From contig NZ_LAYQ01000012.1 of NCBI RefSeq assembly GCF_000988205.1, positions 1-64,000 on the forward strand: a stretch of 64,000 nucleotides of DNA. The letters run 5' to 3'. How positions within the stretch are numbered: the first letter of the stretch is position 1; every line of letters starts with the position of its first letter. Shown here piece after piece: positions 11,855-21,036 of this stretch. The notes below the pieces were generated by a model. The model was given only the letters and a program-made list of their open reading frames with translations. It ran no database searches and was not told the origin of the DNA. Made by a program: the position numbers and the translations under genes. The stretch is from Corynebacterium minutissimum. Lineage in GTDB: Bacteria > Actinomycetota > Actinomycetes > Mycobacteriales > Mycobacteriaceae.

Positions 11855-11910
11855 GCTCCCCCGCCGCAGTGGCAGGGGAGCAGTCTCTTAAGACTTGGAG
11901 TCTTGTTAAG
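11855..11910 (-). terminator. Hairpins downstream of aceF
   Basis: GCTCCCC...GGGGAGC (11855-11881, with inner GCC/GGC) is followed by AAGACT-TGG-AGTCTT (11890-11904). Both lie just past the aceF stop and probably end its transcript. Confidence 0.65.
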
Positions 11911-11912
11911 CC

Positions 11913-13952
11913 TTAGAGGTCAAGGTCGGCTTCGAAATCTGCGGTTTCGAGGCGGTCCTTGATGGTCGTGATGAAGCGGCCAGCGTCGGCACCATCGACC
12001 ACCTGGTGGTCGTAGGTGAACGGCAGGTAGCACATCTGGCGGATGGCGATGGCGTCCTGGCCGTCCTCGGTCACGACGACCGCGCGCTTGGTAATAGCGG
12101 CGGTGCCCAGGATGCCAGCCTGCGGCGGAACCAGAATCGGGGTATCCAGCAGGGCGCCCTCGGAGCCGATGTTGGTCACGGTGAAGGTTGCACCGGTCAG
12201 ATCGTTCGGCTTGAGCTTGTTGTTGCGGGCCTTATCAGCCAGCTCGGCGATCTTCTGAGCGATCTCCGGCAGCGTCAGCTCCTGGGCCTTGTGGATGACC
12301 GGGGTCAGCAGGCCACGCGGAGTATCCACGGCGATGGCCACGTTGACGTCAGCGTGGTAGGTCATCTCCTTGGTCTCCGGGTTGTAGGACGCGTTGACGT
12401 TCGGGTGGGAGACCAGTGCCTCAACGGTGGCCTTCACGATGAACGGCAGGAAGGAGAGGTTGGCCTCGTACTTGTCGATGAACGCCTGCTTGGACTGCTT
12501 GCGCATATCCCAGATGGCGGTCATATCGACTTCCTGGACGTGGGTCAGCTGAGCGGAAATCTGGAGGGCCTCAACCATCTTGGTCGCCGTGATCTCGCGG
12601 ATACGGTTGACCTTCTGGGTGGTGCCGATGAGCTCCTGCTTCTCCGGATCCACAGACTTGGTGGACCAGCGAGCGCGCGGGTTGCTGGAGGAGGCGCTAG
12701 CGGAGGAGGCCGGTGCCTCACCTTCGCCGGCGGCGGCCAGGACGTCCTGCTTGCGGATGCGGCCACCGACGCCAGTGCCGGAGACGGTGGAGAGGTCTAC
12801 GCCGTGCTTCTCAGCCAGCTTGCGCACCAGCGGGGTGACATACGGGACGTTATCGCCGTTGTTGACCTTCGTGGAGGTCTCAGAAGTCTTCGGCTCGGAG
12901 GACTGGGAAGCAGCCGGCTTGTCCTCTGCCTTCGGCTCTTCCTTCTTCTCTTCGGCCTTGGGCTCTTCCTTCTTTTCCTCTGCCTTGGCGGCAGGCTTTT
13001 CGGAGGCTGCGGCGGAGCCGTCGCCGACGCGGGCGATGACGGCGCCGACGTCGACGGTGTCGTCTTCCTCGGCGAGGATTTCAATGAGGGTGCCGGCGAC
13101 CGGGGACGGGATTTCGGTGTCGACCTTGTCGGTGGAGACCTCGAGCAACGGTTCGTCGACCTCGACGGTGTCGCCGACGGACTTCAGCCACTGGGTGATG
13201 GTGCCCTCGGTGACAGACTCACCCAGCTCCGGCATTTCCACGTCGGTGGCATCACCAGAAGCGGCCGGCTTGTCCTCTGCCTTCGGCTCTTCCTTCTTCT
13301 CTTCGGCCTTGGGCTCTTCCTTCTTTTCCTCTGCCTTGGCGGCAGGCTTTTCGGAGGCTGCGGCGGAGCCGTCGCCGACGCGGGCGATGACGGCGCCGAC
13401 GTCGACGGTGTCGTCTTCCTCGGCGAGGATTTCAATGAGGGTGCCGGCGACCGGGGACGGGATTTCGGTGTCGACCTTGTCGGTGGAGACCTCGAGCAAC
13501 GGTTCGTCGACCTCGACGGTGTCGCCGACGGACTTCAGCCACTGGGTGATGGTGCCCTCGGTGACGGACTCACCAAGCTCCGGCATTTCCACGTCGGTGG
13601 CATCACCAGAAGCAGCAGGCGCCTCGGACTCAGCGTCCTCAGCGGGCTTGTCTGGGGTCTCGGCAGCCTTCTCGGAGGAATCCGCGGACTCCTCAGCAGC
13701 CGGTGCGGATTCGCCTTCGTCACCGATGATGGCGATGACTGCGCCCACGTCTACGGTGTCATCTTCCTCAGCCTTGATTTCGAGGATGGTGCCGGCGACC
13801 GGGGACGGGATTTCGGTGTCGACCTTGTCGGTGGAGACCTCGAGCAACGGCTCGTCGACCTCGACGGTGTCACCGACGGATTTCAGCCACTGGGTAATCG
13901 TGCCTTCGGTTACGGATTCGCCCAGTTCGGGCATCACAACAGAGTGTGCCAT
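11913..13952 (-). CDS. aceF: Dihydrolipoamide acetyltransferase (E2) with three lipoyl domains
   Basis: This is the E2 core of pyruvate dehydrogenase; in C. glutamicum the same AceF also serves the OdhA-containing 2-oxoglutarate dehydrogenase. The 679 residues hold three lipoyl domains with the modified lysine in STDKVDTE (Lys43, Lys159, Lys276), Ala/Glu/Lys/Pro-rich linkers, a subunit-binding domain around YVTPLVRKLAEKHGVD (roughly residues 370-405), and a catalytic domain ending with YDHQVVDGADAGRF (His and Asp of the acyltransferase site). Such genes are often labelled sucB, but the three-lipoyl layout and the location beside lipB-lipA match corynebacterial aceF. Lipoyl domains 2 and 3 are almost identical at the DNA level. 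Confidence 0.93.
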   Translation of the reverse strand: MAHSVVMPELGESVTEGTITQWLKSVGDTVEVDEPLLEVSTDKVDTEIPSPVAGTILEIKAEEDDTVDVGAVIAIIGDEGESAPAAEESADSSEKAAETPDKPAEDAESEAPAASGDATDVEMPELGESVTEGTITQWLKSVGDTVEVDEPLLEVSTDKVDTEIPSPVAGTLIEILAEEDDTVDVGAVIARVGDGSAAASEKPAAKAEEKKEEPKAEEKKEEPKAEDKPAASGDATDVEMPELGESVTEGTITQWLKSVGDTVEVDEPLLEVSTDKVDTEIPSPVAGTLIEILAEEDDTVDVGAVIARVGDGSAAASEKPAAKAEEKKEEPKAEEKKEEPKAEDKPAASQSSEPKTSETSTKVNNGDNVPYVTPLVRKLAEKHGVDLSTVSGTGVGGRIRKQDVLAAAGEGEAPASSASASSSNPRARWSTKSVDPEKQELIGTTQKVNRIREITATKMVEALQISAQLTHVQEVDMTAIWDMRKQSKQAFIDKYEANLSFLPFIVKATVEALVSHPNVNASYNPETKEMTYHADVNVAIAVDTPRGLLTPVIHKAQELTLPEIAQKIAELADKARNNKLKPNDLTGATFTVTNIGSEGALLDTPILVPPQAGILGTAAITKRAVVVTEDGQDAIAIRQMCYLPFTYDHQVVDGADAGRFITTIKDRLETADFEADLDL
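12913..13614. repeat. Two near-identical 351-bp tandem copies inside aceF
   Basis: Bases 12913-13263 and 13264-13614 are direct repeats of 351 bp (117 codons). By eye they differ at only two positions before the right-hand edge. Each unit encodes one lipoyl domain plus its linker. The first lipoyl domain has a different linker and more nucleotide differences. Two in-phase copies this similar imply recent duplication or continuing gene conversion. Confidence 0.95.
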
Positions 13953-14100
13953 AAGTGTTAAGACTCCTCGAAAGTTGGAATTAGTGAAACGCTAGTGTTT
14001 GATTCTACAGCGTGTTTATAAAAGGTGCGCACGGGTGGGGTGAATTAGGGCATCCTCCGCACGAAGTGGCTGAAGGTGGCCTCCGGTAGGCTAAAGAGCC

Positions 14101-14508
14101 ATGTTCAACCCCTTCCGCCGCAACAGCTCCAAGTCCCAACTGCGCCCGCCCCGCGCACCGGGGGAGACCATTCGCGCAGAAGACGCCCAAGAGCTTCAAG
14201 CCTGGGCTCAGGGACGTGCCTTTATTGAGGCCTTTATTGAACCGGAGACCGTGGTCAACGAGATGTCTGTCGTTGTGGTGGATGAAAACGGCGCCTTCAT
14301 CCGCCGTCGCATTGGTGGGCCCAAAGGCATCGACGCGGTGGCTAAGCTTCTGCGCTGCGATGTCTATGACGTCGAAGAGACTGGTTACCCCCAGCGCATG
14401 CGCGAGCGCATCGAGCGAGAGCGCATTCTGCGCAAGCGGGAGGAACAACGCGAGCGCCGTCAGCGGTTTGAACAGCGACAGCAGCGGAATGGCCAGAACG
14501 GCAATTAG
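14101..14508 (+). CDS. Conserved hypothetical corynebacterial protein
   Basis: The product is 135 residues, soluble and highly charged. A basic Pro/Arg-rich N-terminus leads to a compact central part (roughly residues 25-95: EDAQELQAWAQGRAFIEAF, then VVVVDENGAFIRRRIGG), followed by a long Arg/Glu/Gln helix at the C-terminus. The ATG is the first good start after the aceF promoter region, and the codon bias matches its neighbours. It converges with pncA, with 11 bp between stop codons. I do not recognise a family with a known function. Confidence 0.75.
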   Translation: MFNPFRRNSSKSQLRPPRAPGETIRAEDAQELQAWAQGRAFIEAFIEPETVVNEMSVVVVDENGAFIRRRIGGPKGIDAVAKLLRCDVYDVEETGYPQRMRERIERERILRKREEQRERRQRFEQRQQRNGQNGN

Positions 14509-14519
14509 AGGGGTGCTGC

Positions 14520-15062
14520 CTAGCCAGTAATGATGGTGGCGCCTGCCTTCTCAAGCTCTTCCAGAGCGGCGGCGCCGCGGGCCTCGTCGACAGGCGCGCA
14601 GTAATCCGCCAGCACACGCACCGTGAATCCCTCCGCAAGGGCGTCGGCAGCGGTGGCGCGCACGCAGTGATCGGTAGCGATGCCCACGATGTCCACGGCG
14701 GTGATGTCGTGCTCGCGCAGCCACTCTGCCAGGGGAACGCCGTCGGCCGTGCCTTCGAAACCGGAATACGCAGCGGTATATTCACCCTTCTTGAAATAGG
14801 CCTGGGCGGGTCCGATCGCTTCGTGCATCGCGGCGCCGAAGGAATCGGCCACGCAGTGCGCGGGCCAGGTATCAACGAAGTCTGGATTCTCGGAGAAGTG
14901 GGTACCCGGATCGATGTGCCAGTCCTGCGTGGCAACGACAGTGTCGTAGGAAGGCTGGAGGGCACCGATGCGATCGGCCACCTCATTTCCGCGCTCGGTG
15001 GCGAGGGCTCCGCCGGGGCAGAAGTCATGTTGGACGTCGACAATGATGAGTGCAGGTGTCAT
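14520..15062 (-). CDS. pncA: Nicotinamidase (isochorismatase-fold amidohydrolase)
   Basis: PncA hydrolyses nicotinamide to nicotinate for NAD salvage. The roughly 180-residue protein shows the isochorismatase fold with the expected Asp-Lys-Cys triad: Asp in IIVDVQHDFCPGGAL, Lys in YFKKGEY, and Cys in GIATDHCVRATAADA. The metal-binding DWH motif (TQDWHIDPGTHF) is present, which favours nicotinamidase over other family members. The ATG at 15062 is chosen; an in-frame TTG at 15071 has less support. It is divergent from glsA, with 28 bp between starts. Confidence 0.88.
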   Translation of the reverse strand: MTPALIIVDVQHDFCPGGALATERGNEVADRIGALQPSYDTVVATQDWHIDPGTHFSENPDFVDTWPAHCVADSFGAAMHEAIGPAQAYFKKGEYTAAYSGFEGTADGVPLAEWLREHDITAVDIVGIATDHCVRATAADALAEGFTVRVLADYCAPVDEARGAAALEELEKAGATIITG

Positions 15063-15090
15063 ACGTGGCAATTCTATACGCTGGGAAACG

Positions 15091-16365
15091 ATGAAAACAC
15101 CGATTCCTTTTTATCTACAGAAGATCCTTGATGGCGTTCACGATCACGATTCCGGAGAAGTCGCGGACTATATCCCGGAGCTGGCTGCCGCAAACCCCGA
15201 GCAGCTGGGGGCTGCGCTGTGCTCTGTGACGGGGCACCTCTACAGCGCCGGTGACGCGGAGACCCGCTTTACCATCCAGTCCATTTCCAAGCCCTTCGTC
15301 TATGCCCTCGCTCTGAGCGAGTTCGGCCCTGACGCGGTTCGTGAGGTGGTAGGACTCGAGCCCTCGGGGCAGGCCTTCAATGAGTTATCCCTAGCCAAGG
15401 ACCACCGCCCCCTGAACCCGATGATCAATGCAGGTGCCATCGTGGTCAATCAGCTGATTAATGGGGTGGAGTCGACCGTGGAGGACCGCGTGGAAAAGAT
15501 CCGCGCCTTCATATCCCAGTTGGCGGGGCGCGAGGTGGACGTCGACAAGCGCCTGTGTGACTCGGAACTTGAGCACGCTGAGCGCAACCTGTCCCTGGCA
15601 CATATGCTGCGCTCCTACGGCATCATCCAGGACGATGCCCACGACGCCGTGCTGTCCTATACCTCGCAGTGTGCCCTGTCGGTGGACGTGCGCGACCTCG
15701 CCGTCATGACCGCGACCCTGGCTAATGGTGGCCGCCAGCCGGTAACGGGGGAGAAGATTTTGGACGCCGACGTCTGCCGCATGACGCTGGCGGTGATGAG
15801 TTCCTGCGGCATGTACGACGGTGCTGGGCGCTGGATGGCGGAGGTGGGAATCCCTGCTAAGTCCGGCGTATCCGGAGGACTCATTGGAACGCTGCCGGGG
15901 CAGATCGGCGTGGCAACGTTCTCGCCGCGTCTCGATGAGCAGGGAAATAGCGTGCGCGGAACCGAAATCTTCCGCGAGCTCTCCTCGGACATGGGCCTGC
16001 ACTTGATGTCCACGGAAAACCGCTTTGGTGTGCACCCAGTTCGCAGCGTCGACGAGGACGACGACACCGCGATTATCCGCCTACAAGGTCATATCAACTT
16101 CACCGCCACCGAAGCCATCCTCCACGAGCTGGAGGAGCGCCAGTTCTCCGGCAAGCGCTTGGCCTTGGACTTCTCCCAGGTCTCTGGCCTGCACAAGGTG
16201 GGCCGGCGCATGCTCAAGGAAGGACTGCGCCGGCTGCGTGAGGAAGGCAACGAGGTCGCGCTTGTCGACGACGACGGGCTCGTCACCGACCGCGCCATGT
16301 CCGACGGTACGGTCCTCCCATTGGCGGATAAGGAGGACTACGTCATCGCCGGCGAAGAGGTGTGA
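15091..16365 (+). CDS. glsA: Glutaminase A with C-terminal STAS domain
   Basis: This serine-dependent glutaminase converts glutamine to glutamate and ammonia. Its beta-lactamase-like fold is seen in FTIQSISKPFVYALAL (Ser and Lys of the SxxK motif), NPMINAGAIVV, and KSGVSGGLIG. Residues 1-310 are the enzyme. Residues from about 325 form a STAS-like domain (AIIRLQGHINFTATEAI, then LALDFSQVSGLHKVG) as in other long actinobacterial glutaminases. The total is 424 residues. The ATG at 15091 is the first codon matching the family. A TGTGAGCGGC hairpin covers the stop codon. Confidence 0.92.
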   Translation: MKTPIPFYLQKILDGVHDHDSGEVADYIPELAAANPEQLGAALCSVTGHLYSAGDAETRFTIQSISKPFVYALALSEFGPDAVREVVGLEPSGQAFNELSLAKDHRPLNPMINAGAIVVNQLINGVESTVEDRVEKIRAFISQLAGREVDVDKRLCDSELEHAERNLSLAHMLRSYGIIQDDAHDAVLSYTSQCALSVDVRDLAVMTATLANGGRQPVTGEKILDADVCRMTLAVMSSCGMYDGAGRWMAEVGIPAKSGVSGGLIGTLPGQIGVATFSPRLDEQGNSVRGTEIFRELSSDMGLHLMSTENRFGVHPVRSVDEDDDTAIIRLQGHINFTATEAILHELEERQFSGKRLALDFSQVSGLHKVGRRMLKEGLRRLREEGNEVALVDDDGLVTDRAMSDGTVLPLADKEDYVIAGEEV

Positions 16366-16385
16366 GCGGCCTAAAGCCGCTCACA
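16361..16385. terminator. Hairpin overlapping the glsA stop codon
   Basis: A perfect 10-bp stem (16361-16370 with 16376-16385) has loop CTAAA and lies between the convergent glsA and pepA genes. The glsA TGA is in the 5' arm. Confidence 0.6.
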
Positions 16386-16413
16386 CGAGGGGTCGCATGG
16401 AAGCCGCTCTGAT

Positions 16414-17913
16414 TTAGGCTTCTGCGATCTCGCGCAGCGCTGCGACCACGGTGCGCACCGGAACTCCGGTGGCGCGCTTCGGGGTGTAGCCGCGCGGGGC
16501 GGAACCGTTCCAGGACGGGCCGGCGATATCGATGTGAGCCCACTCGATGCCCTCGCCCACAAACTGCTTGAGGTAGGTACCGGCGAACTCCATGCCGCCT
16601 TCGCGCTTCGCATTGATATTGCGGATATCCGCGGCCTGGGACTTGATTTCCTCGTCGTGCTCCTCCAGCAGCGGCATGGCCCAGGCGTTCTCGCCGACCT
16701 CGCGGCCGATTTCAGCGAGGCGATCGCGGAAAACCTCGGAGCCCATGATGCCCGAGGTACGTGCGCCCAGCGCCACGATCTGCGCGCCGGTCAGCGTAGC
16801 GGTTTCGATGAGGTAATCCGGCTTGTCTTCGCTGGCGCGCGCGATGGCGTCTGATAGCACGAGGCGGCCCTCGGCGTCAGTGTTGAGAACTTCGGAGGTC
16901 AGGCCACCGTAGTGGGTAATGACATCTCCTGGGCGGGTGGCACCAGAGCCCGGCATGTTCTCAGCCAGCGGCAGGGTAGCGGTGATCTGAACCGGCAGCT
17001 TCAGCTTGGCCGCCGCGATGATGGTGGCCGCCATCGCAGCAGAGCCGCCCATGTCAGAGATCATGTCCCACATGCCATTGCCCGGCTTCAGGGAGATACC
17101 GCCGGTATCGAAGGTAATGCCCTTACCTACAAGAGCCACGTGTTTCTTGGCCTTCTTGGGCTTCCAGCTCAGGCGCACCAGACGCGGCGGGCGGGCAGAG
17201 CCCTTACCTACCGCGAGGATGCCGCCGAAGCCCTGCTTCTCCAGCTGCTTTTCATCGAGCACCTCGACGTCAAGACCGGCTTCCTTTGCCTGGCCGGAAA
17301 GGAATGCGGCGTAGGACTCCGGGTAGAGCTCGTTGGCGGGGGCATTCACGAGGTCGCGGGCAAGCAAGACAGACTCGGCCACGGTGCGGGCTGCCTCGAA
17401 TTCTTCGGAGACAGACTTATCAGCCACCACCACGAAAGTGGCTGGTTGTTCCTTCTCCTCCAGTTCGGTGGAGCGAATGCCGCGATAAGCGTAGCCGCCG
17501 AGGATGAGACCCTCGACAGCAGCAGAAACGCCGAAGTCCGCCAGGCTGGTCACGATGGTGCCCACGCCTGCGGTGGCGCGGGCCACGGAGCCGGCGGCGC
17601 GGCGCAGGGCCTCGGCGTCGAGTTCCTCGACATCGCCCAAGCCCAGCGCAATGACCTGCGCAGCCCCTGCCTTCTGCGGGGCGGGAACCTTCACGATTTC
17701 CCCGGCCTTGCCCGTCGCGCCCACGGCCGCGAGAGCCTCGTACGTCGAGCGCAGTGCGGACGAGCTGAGAAGAGAGGTGCCCGGCACCTCGAGTCCCTCC
17801 TCGCCGGCGAAGGTGGCGATCAGCAGGGCATCTGCCTGCTTGGGAGCCTTCTTGGCCAGCTCAACGGTGGGGAAAGAGCCGCGTGCGGGCAGTTCGAACG
17901 TGGAAGAAGCCAC
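16414..17913 (-). CDS. pepA: Leucyl aminopeptidase (M17 family)
   Basis: This cytosolic dinuclear-metal aminopeptidase releases N-terminal residues from peptides. The protein has 499 residues, the family's usual length. The C-terminal catalytic domain shows GKGITFDTGGISLKPG (metal ligands and catalytic lysine), the SDMGGSAAM motif and the signature NTDAEGRLVLSDA. The GTG at 17913 is chosen because AGGAGG sits 5 bp upstream; longer in-frame extensions up to 17958 have no such site. It is divergent from ilvE. Confidence 0.94.
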   Translation of the reverse strand: MASSTFELPARGSFPTVELAKKAPKQADALLIATFAGEEGLEVPGTSLLSSSALRSTYEALAAVGATGKAGEIVKVPAPQKAGAAQVIALGLGDVEELDAEALRRAAGSVARATAGVGTIVTSLADFGVSAAVEGLILGGYAYRGIRSTELEEKEQPATFVVVADKSVSEEFEAARTVAESVLLARDLVNAPANELYPESYAAFLSGQAKEAGLDVEVLDEKQLEKQGFGGILAVGKGSARPPRLVRLSWKPKKAKKHVALVGKGITFDTGGISLKPGNGMWDMISDMGGSAAMAATIIAAAKLKLPVQITATLPLAENMPGSGATRPGDVITHYGGLTSEVLNTDAEGRLVLSDAIARASEDKPDYLIETATLTGAQIVALGARTSGIMGSEVFRDRLAEIGREVGENAWAMPLLEEHDEEIKSQAADIRNINAKREGGMEFAGTYLKQFVGEGIEWAHIDIAGPSWNGSAPRGYTPKRATGVPVRTVVAALREIAEA

Positions 17914-18124
17914 GATGTCCTCCTTGAGAAAAGTGACAATGGGATACTCCTCACACACTACCCGTGTCTATGGTGTGGAACGTACTGGGATTACAGTGGG
18001 ATTACGGTGGGAGTGGGGTGGGGTGGCAGCGGGGCTTGTGGCTCGCCGAGTGGACTCAAGGAGTGGTGATCTAGCTAGGGCATTTCTGCATCTCTATAGG
18101 GGGCTAAGGAGTACGCTGTAATCC

Positions 18125-19228
18125 ATGTTGAATTACACCGTGACGCGAACTGAAACCCCCACCTCCCCGGAGCGCCTGCAGGAGATTCTGGCGAACCCGG
18201 GCTTTGGTAAGTACTTCACCGACCACATGGTGACGATTGACTGGACCGAGGACAAGGGATGGCACGACGCGCAGGTACGCCCCTACGCGCCGTTTAGCAT
18301 GGATCCGGCGTCCACCGTCTTCCACTATGGCCAGGCCATCTTCGAGGGCATCAAGGCCTACCGCCAGCCAGATGGCAGCATCGCCACCTTCCGCCCGGAG
18401 CAGAACGCGCAGCGTCTGCAGGCTTCCGCTGAGCGTATGGCTATGCCGCAGCTGCCGGAAGAGGAGTTCATTGAGTCCCTGCGCCAGCTTGTCGACGTCG
18501 ACCAGGCCTGGGTCCCCGAAGCCGGCGGCGAGGCAGCGCTGTATTTCCGCCCCTTCATGATCGCCACCGATGTGTCCCTGGGCGTGCACCCGGCGCACTC
18601 CTACCGCTATGTCGTCATCGCCTCCCCGGCAGGCGCGTACTTCTCCGGCGGCATCAAGCCGGTGTCCGTCTGGCTGTCCACCGACTACGTCCGCGCTGCT
18701 CCCGGCGGCACGGGCGCGGCCAAGTTCGCCGGCAATTATGCGGCCTCACTGCTCGCCCAGGCGCAGGCCGCGGAAAAGGGCTGCGACCAGGTGGTGTGGC
18801 TGGACGCCATCGACCGCACCTACATCGAGGAAATGGGTGGCATGAACCTGGCCTTTGTCTACGGCGAAGAGGGCAACCAAACCCTGGTGACCCCGGCGCT
18901 GTCGGGTTCGCTGCTGCCGGGCATTACCCGCGCCTCGCTTCTGCAGGTTGCTGAGGATATGGGGGTGAAGGTCGAAGAGCGTCGCATCACCTACAAGGAG
19001 TGGGAGCAGGACGTTGCTTCCGGTGCCATGGTGGAGGCCTTTGCCTGCGGCACCGCAGCCGTTATTACCCCGGTGGGCCACGTCATGGGCGACGAGACCG
19101 ACTTCCACATCAACAACGATGAGGCCGGCGCTACGACGATGGCCCTGCGCGAGCGCCTCACCGGCATCCAGCGCGGGTCCGTGGAGGATACTCACGGCTG
19201 GCTGCACACGCTGGTGGAAGCGAAATAA
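18125..19228 (+). CDS. ilvE: Branched-chain amino acid aminotransferase
   Basis: IlvE is a class IV PLP enzyme that transfers amino groups between glutamate and the keto acids of leucine, isoleucine and valine. The 367 residues are standard for the type found in actinobacteria. The PLP lysine is in [11 protein letters not shown], and the conserved [12 protein letters not shown] and [14 protein letters not shown] segments follow. AAGGAG lies 12 bp before the ATG. It converges with cobT, with only 9 bp between them. Confidence 0.96.
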   Translation: MLNYTVTRTETPTSPERLQEILANPGFGKYFTDHMVTIDWTEDKGWHDAQVRPYAPFSMDPASTVFHYGQAIFEGIKAYRQPDGSIATFRPEQNAQRLQASAERMAMPQLPEEEFIESLRQLVDVDQAWVPEAGGEAALYFRPFMIATDVSLGVHPAHSYRYVVIASPAGAYFSGGIKPVSVWLSTDYVRAAPGGTGAAKFAGNYAASLLAQAQAAEKGCDQVVWLDAIDRTYIEEMGGMNLAFVYGEEGNQTLVTPALSGSLLPGITRASLLQVAEDMGVKVEERRITYKEWEQDVASGAMVEAFACGTAAVITPVGHVMGDETDFHINNDEAGATTMALRERLTGIQRGSVEDTHGWLHTLVEAK

Positions 19229-19237
19229 GCACGCCGT

Positions 19238-20152
19238 CTAGGCGAGCTCTGCGGCCAGCTGCACCAGCGGCAAGGCCGCGAGCGCGCCGAGGGGGAAACC
19301 TTCGCTCAGGTTTAAATCAAGCAGTGGGCTAAGGCTCAGCTCCTTGAGTGCGAGGGCATAAGCCGGTTCGGGGGTGGTCGTCCCTGCGCGCAGCCAGCCC
19401 TTCACGCCGGGCGCGGTGCGCTCGGCCAGGACAGCGGCGGTGGCGGCTAGGGGGCCGTCGATAAGCACCGGCGTTCGCCGCGCCGTGGCCTGCGCGATGA
19501 AACCCGCCAGCGCTGCGAGATTCGGGGAGCCGATGGTCTGCACGACCTCCCAGCCCTCCAGGTTGCGGGCGCGGAACATCGAGTCACGCACAACGCTCAC
19601 GCGGGCCTTCCACATCGCATCCGTGATACCGCTGGCCAGAGTATTCGTCCCCACAATCGCCACCGGTTCGGTATGGGTAATCCGGCCCATGACGCTGGCG
19701 GCGACTGTGCTTGCGCCGATACCAAAATCAGACGTGATGAGCAGATCAGTGCCCGAATCGATCTCTCGGTCAGCCGTAGCCATGCCGAGTTCGATGTGTG
19801 ACTCGCACTCTGCCGGGGACATAGCGGCAGAGGGGGCACCAGGCTCAGTGCTGGTTGACTCTGCGCTGCATTCGACGAAGTCGATGCCCGCTCCTGCCCG
19901 CTGCGCAGCGCTGAAGAGATTATCGCGCCACCGATCTGCATCGCTGAGGGAGTGCTCTGTGGCTTCTGCACCGTCGACAGTGGGTACAACGTTGGCATCA
20001 GCGCCCTCAAAGACGATGGCTCGGGGGCGCTGAAGGGGCTTCGCCTGCGGGGAATCCTGCGCTGCCGCCAACCACGCGGCAATTTCGGCTACGCGGTTTG
20101 GTTGAGCTGCGGTTGAAGGGCGCAGCTGGGGAACCGCGGTGAATTCAGGCAT
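19238..20152 (-). CDS. cobT: CobT-like nicotinate-nucleotide:dimethylbenzimidazole phosphoribosyltransferase
   Basis: It resembles CobT, which makes alpha-ribazole phosphate for the lower ligand of cobalamin. Family-like parts are ITSDFGIGASTVAASVMG (compare the usual GEMGIGNTT), the GSPNLAALAGFIAQAT block, VLIDGPLAATAAVLAE, and a C-terminal LLDLNLSEGFPLGALAALPLV. At 304 residues it is shorter than typical CobT (about 350). The GEMGIGNTT-type motif is altered to SDFGIGAST and the final glycine-glutamate motif to LSEGFPLG, so activity is uncertain. The only cobalamin-like gene here, it sits next to ilvE as in related genomes. The next gene upstream ends 12 bp before its ATG. Confidence 0.75.
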   Translation of the reverse strand: MPEFTAVPQLRPSTAAQPNRVAEIAAWLAAAQDSPQAKPLQRPRAIVFEGADANVVPTVDGAEATEHSLSDADRWRDNLFSAAQRAGAGIDFVECSAESTSTEPGAPSAAMSPAECESHIELGMATADREIDSGTDLLITSDFGIGASTVAASVMGRITHTEPVAIVGTNTLASGITDAMWKARVSVVRDSMFRARNLEGWEVVQTIGSPNLAALAGFIAQATARRTPVLIDGPLAATAAVLAERTAPGVKGWLRAGTTTPEPAYALALKELSLSPLLDLNLSEGFPLGALAALPLVQLAAELA

Positions 20153-20164
20153 GTGTCCTCCGGT

Positions 20165-20857
20165 TTAGACGGTGGCTCCGCGCTCCACCTGCGGGCGCGG
20201 GGTTCGCCACTTGCGCGGCTGGGAGGCGCGGGAGTACGCGTAGAAGCCTAGGCCAAAACCGGCCTCGGTGGTTCCGGGGAACTTCAGGCGCACGGCGTTG
20301 TTGCACTTGCGCGCGAGCCAGAAGCCCTCGACGGCAAAAACAACGATGATCGCCATTGCACCGATCGAGATGATCTGCGACAGGCGCGGGTCCCGGGTGC
20401 TGACAAACATGAGTACGAGCAGGACGATAGCAAAGGGCATGACCCACTCGTTGATAAAACGGCGGGAATCTACCCAATCGCGCACATAGCGGCGGACCTC
20501 GCCCTTATCGCGGGCGAGCAAGTAGCGCTCGTCGCCAGCGGCCATGCGCTCCTGTGCCACCTTGTTACGTTCGCGGGACTCAGCGCGCTCCTTACGCTTA
20601 TATTCCTTCCATTCCGCCTTGGACATGGAAGCCTTAAGCTCCTTGCGATGCTGGTAGCGTTGCGCGTCCGACATCCCCCGGGGATCACGCTTGACGCCGC
20701 GGGCGATTTCCTGCGCATCACGCTTGGGCGTGGGGCGGCCCTTCGGCGGCGTGTAGCCCTTGCGGTGCGGTTTCTCGGCGGCGGGTTGCTCTTCCGGCGC
20801 CGGGGATTGCTCGGCGGGGGAAGAAGTCTTGTCATCTTTTTGCCACGGAAGTTTCAC
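20165..20857 (-). CDS. DUF3043 family membrane protein
   Basis: This 230-residue actinobacterial protein starts KLPWQKDDK, has a long charged region (Pro, Lys, Arg, Glu) to about residue 110, then two hydrophobic helices around residues 130-180 (EWVMPFAIVLLVLMFV and IISIGAMAIIVVFAVEGF) and a short basic tail. Members of DUF3043 commonly begin with KLPW, so the GTG at 20857 is chosen over an ATG 30 bp upstream. It is probably co-transcribed with the cobT-like gene. Function is unknown. Confidence 0.8.
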   Translation of the reverse strand: MKLPWQKDDKTSSPAEQSPAPEEQPAAEKPHRKGYTPPKGRPTPKRDAQEIARGVKRDPRGMSDAQRYQHRKELKASMSKAEWKEYKRKERAESRERNKVAQERMAAGDERYLLARDKGEVRRYVRDWVDSRRFINEWVMPFAIVLLVLMFVSTRDPRLSQIISIGAMAIIVVFAVEGFWLARKCNNAVRLKFPGTTEAGFGLGFYAYSRASQPRKWRTPRPQVERGATV

Positions 20858-21036
20858 GCTGTTTAGCGTACAAGGTCTAGCAGACATAACGGGAATAGGC
20901 CCGCGGGAGAGAGCGTTGTGGTTAGGGAACAGGACACCTGTGAACCACTAGTGAACTGTGAGGCATCCTTTCTTCCTCACCTGTGAGGGGGTAGGGTGGG
21001 CTCCAGAAAAATTCCGCATATATAAGAGGAGAAATC

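Noticed and set aside
11913..13952. Labelling the E2 gene sucB (2-oxoglutarate dehydrogenase)
   Set aside because: In corynebacteria the succinyltransferase domain is part of OdhA; three lipoyl domains and the lipB-lipA neighbourhood fit aceF.
12006..13961. A 651-codon open frame antisense to aceF, and a long frame in a third phase
   Set aside because: They mirror the repeated lipoyl domains and the high GC content, have no domain of their own, and aceF is unmistakable on the other strand.
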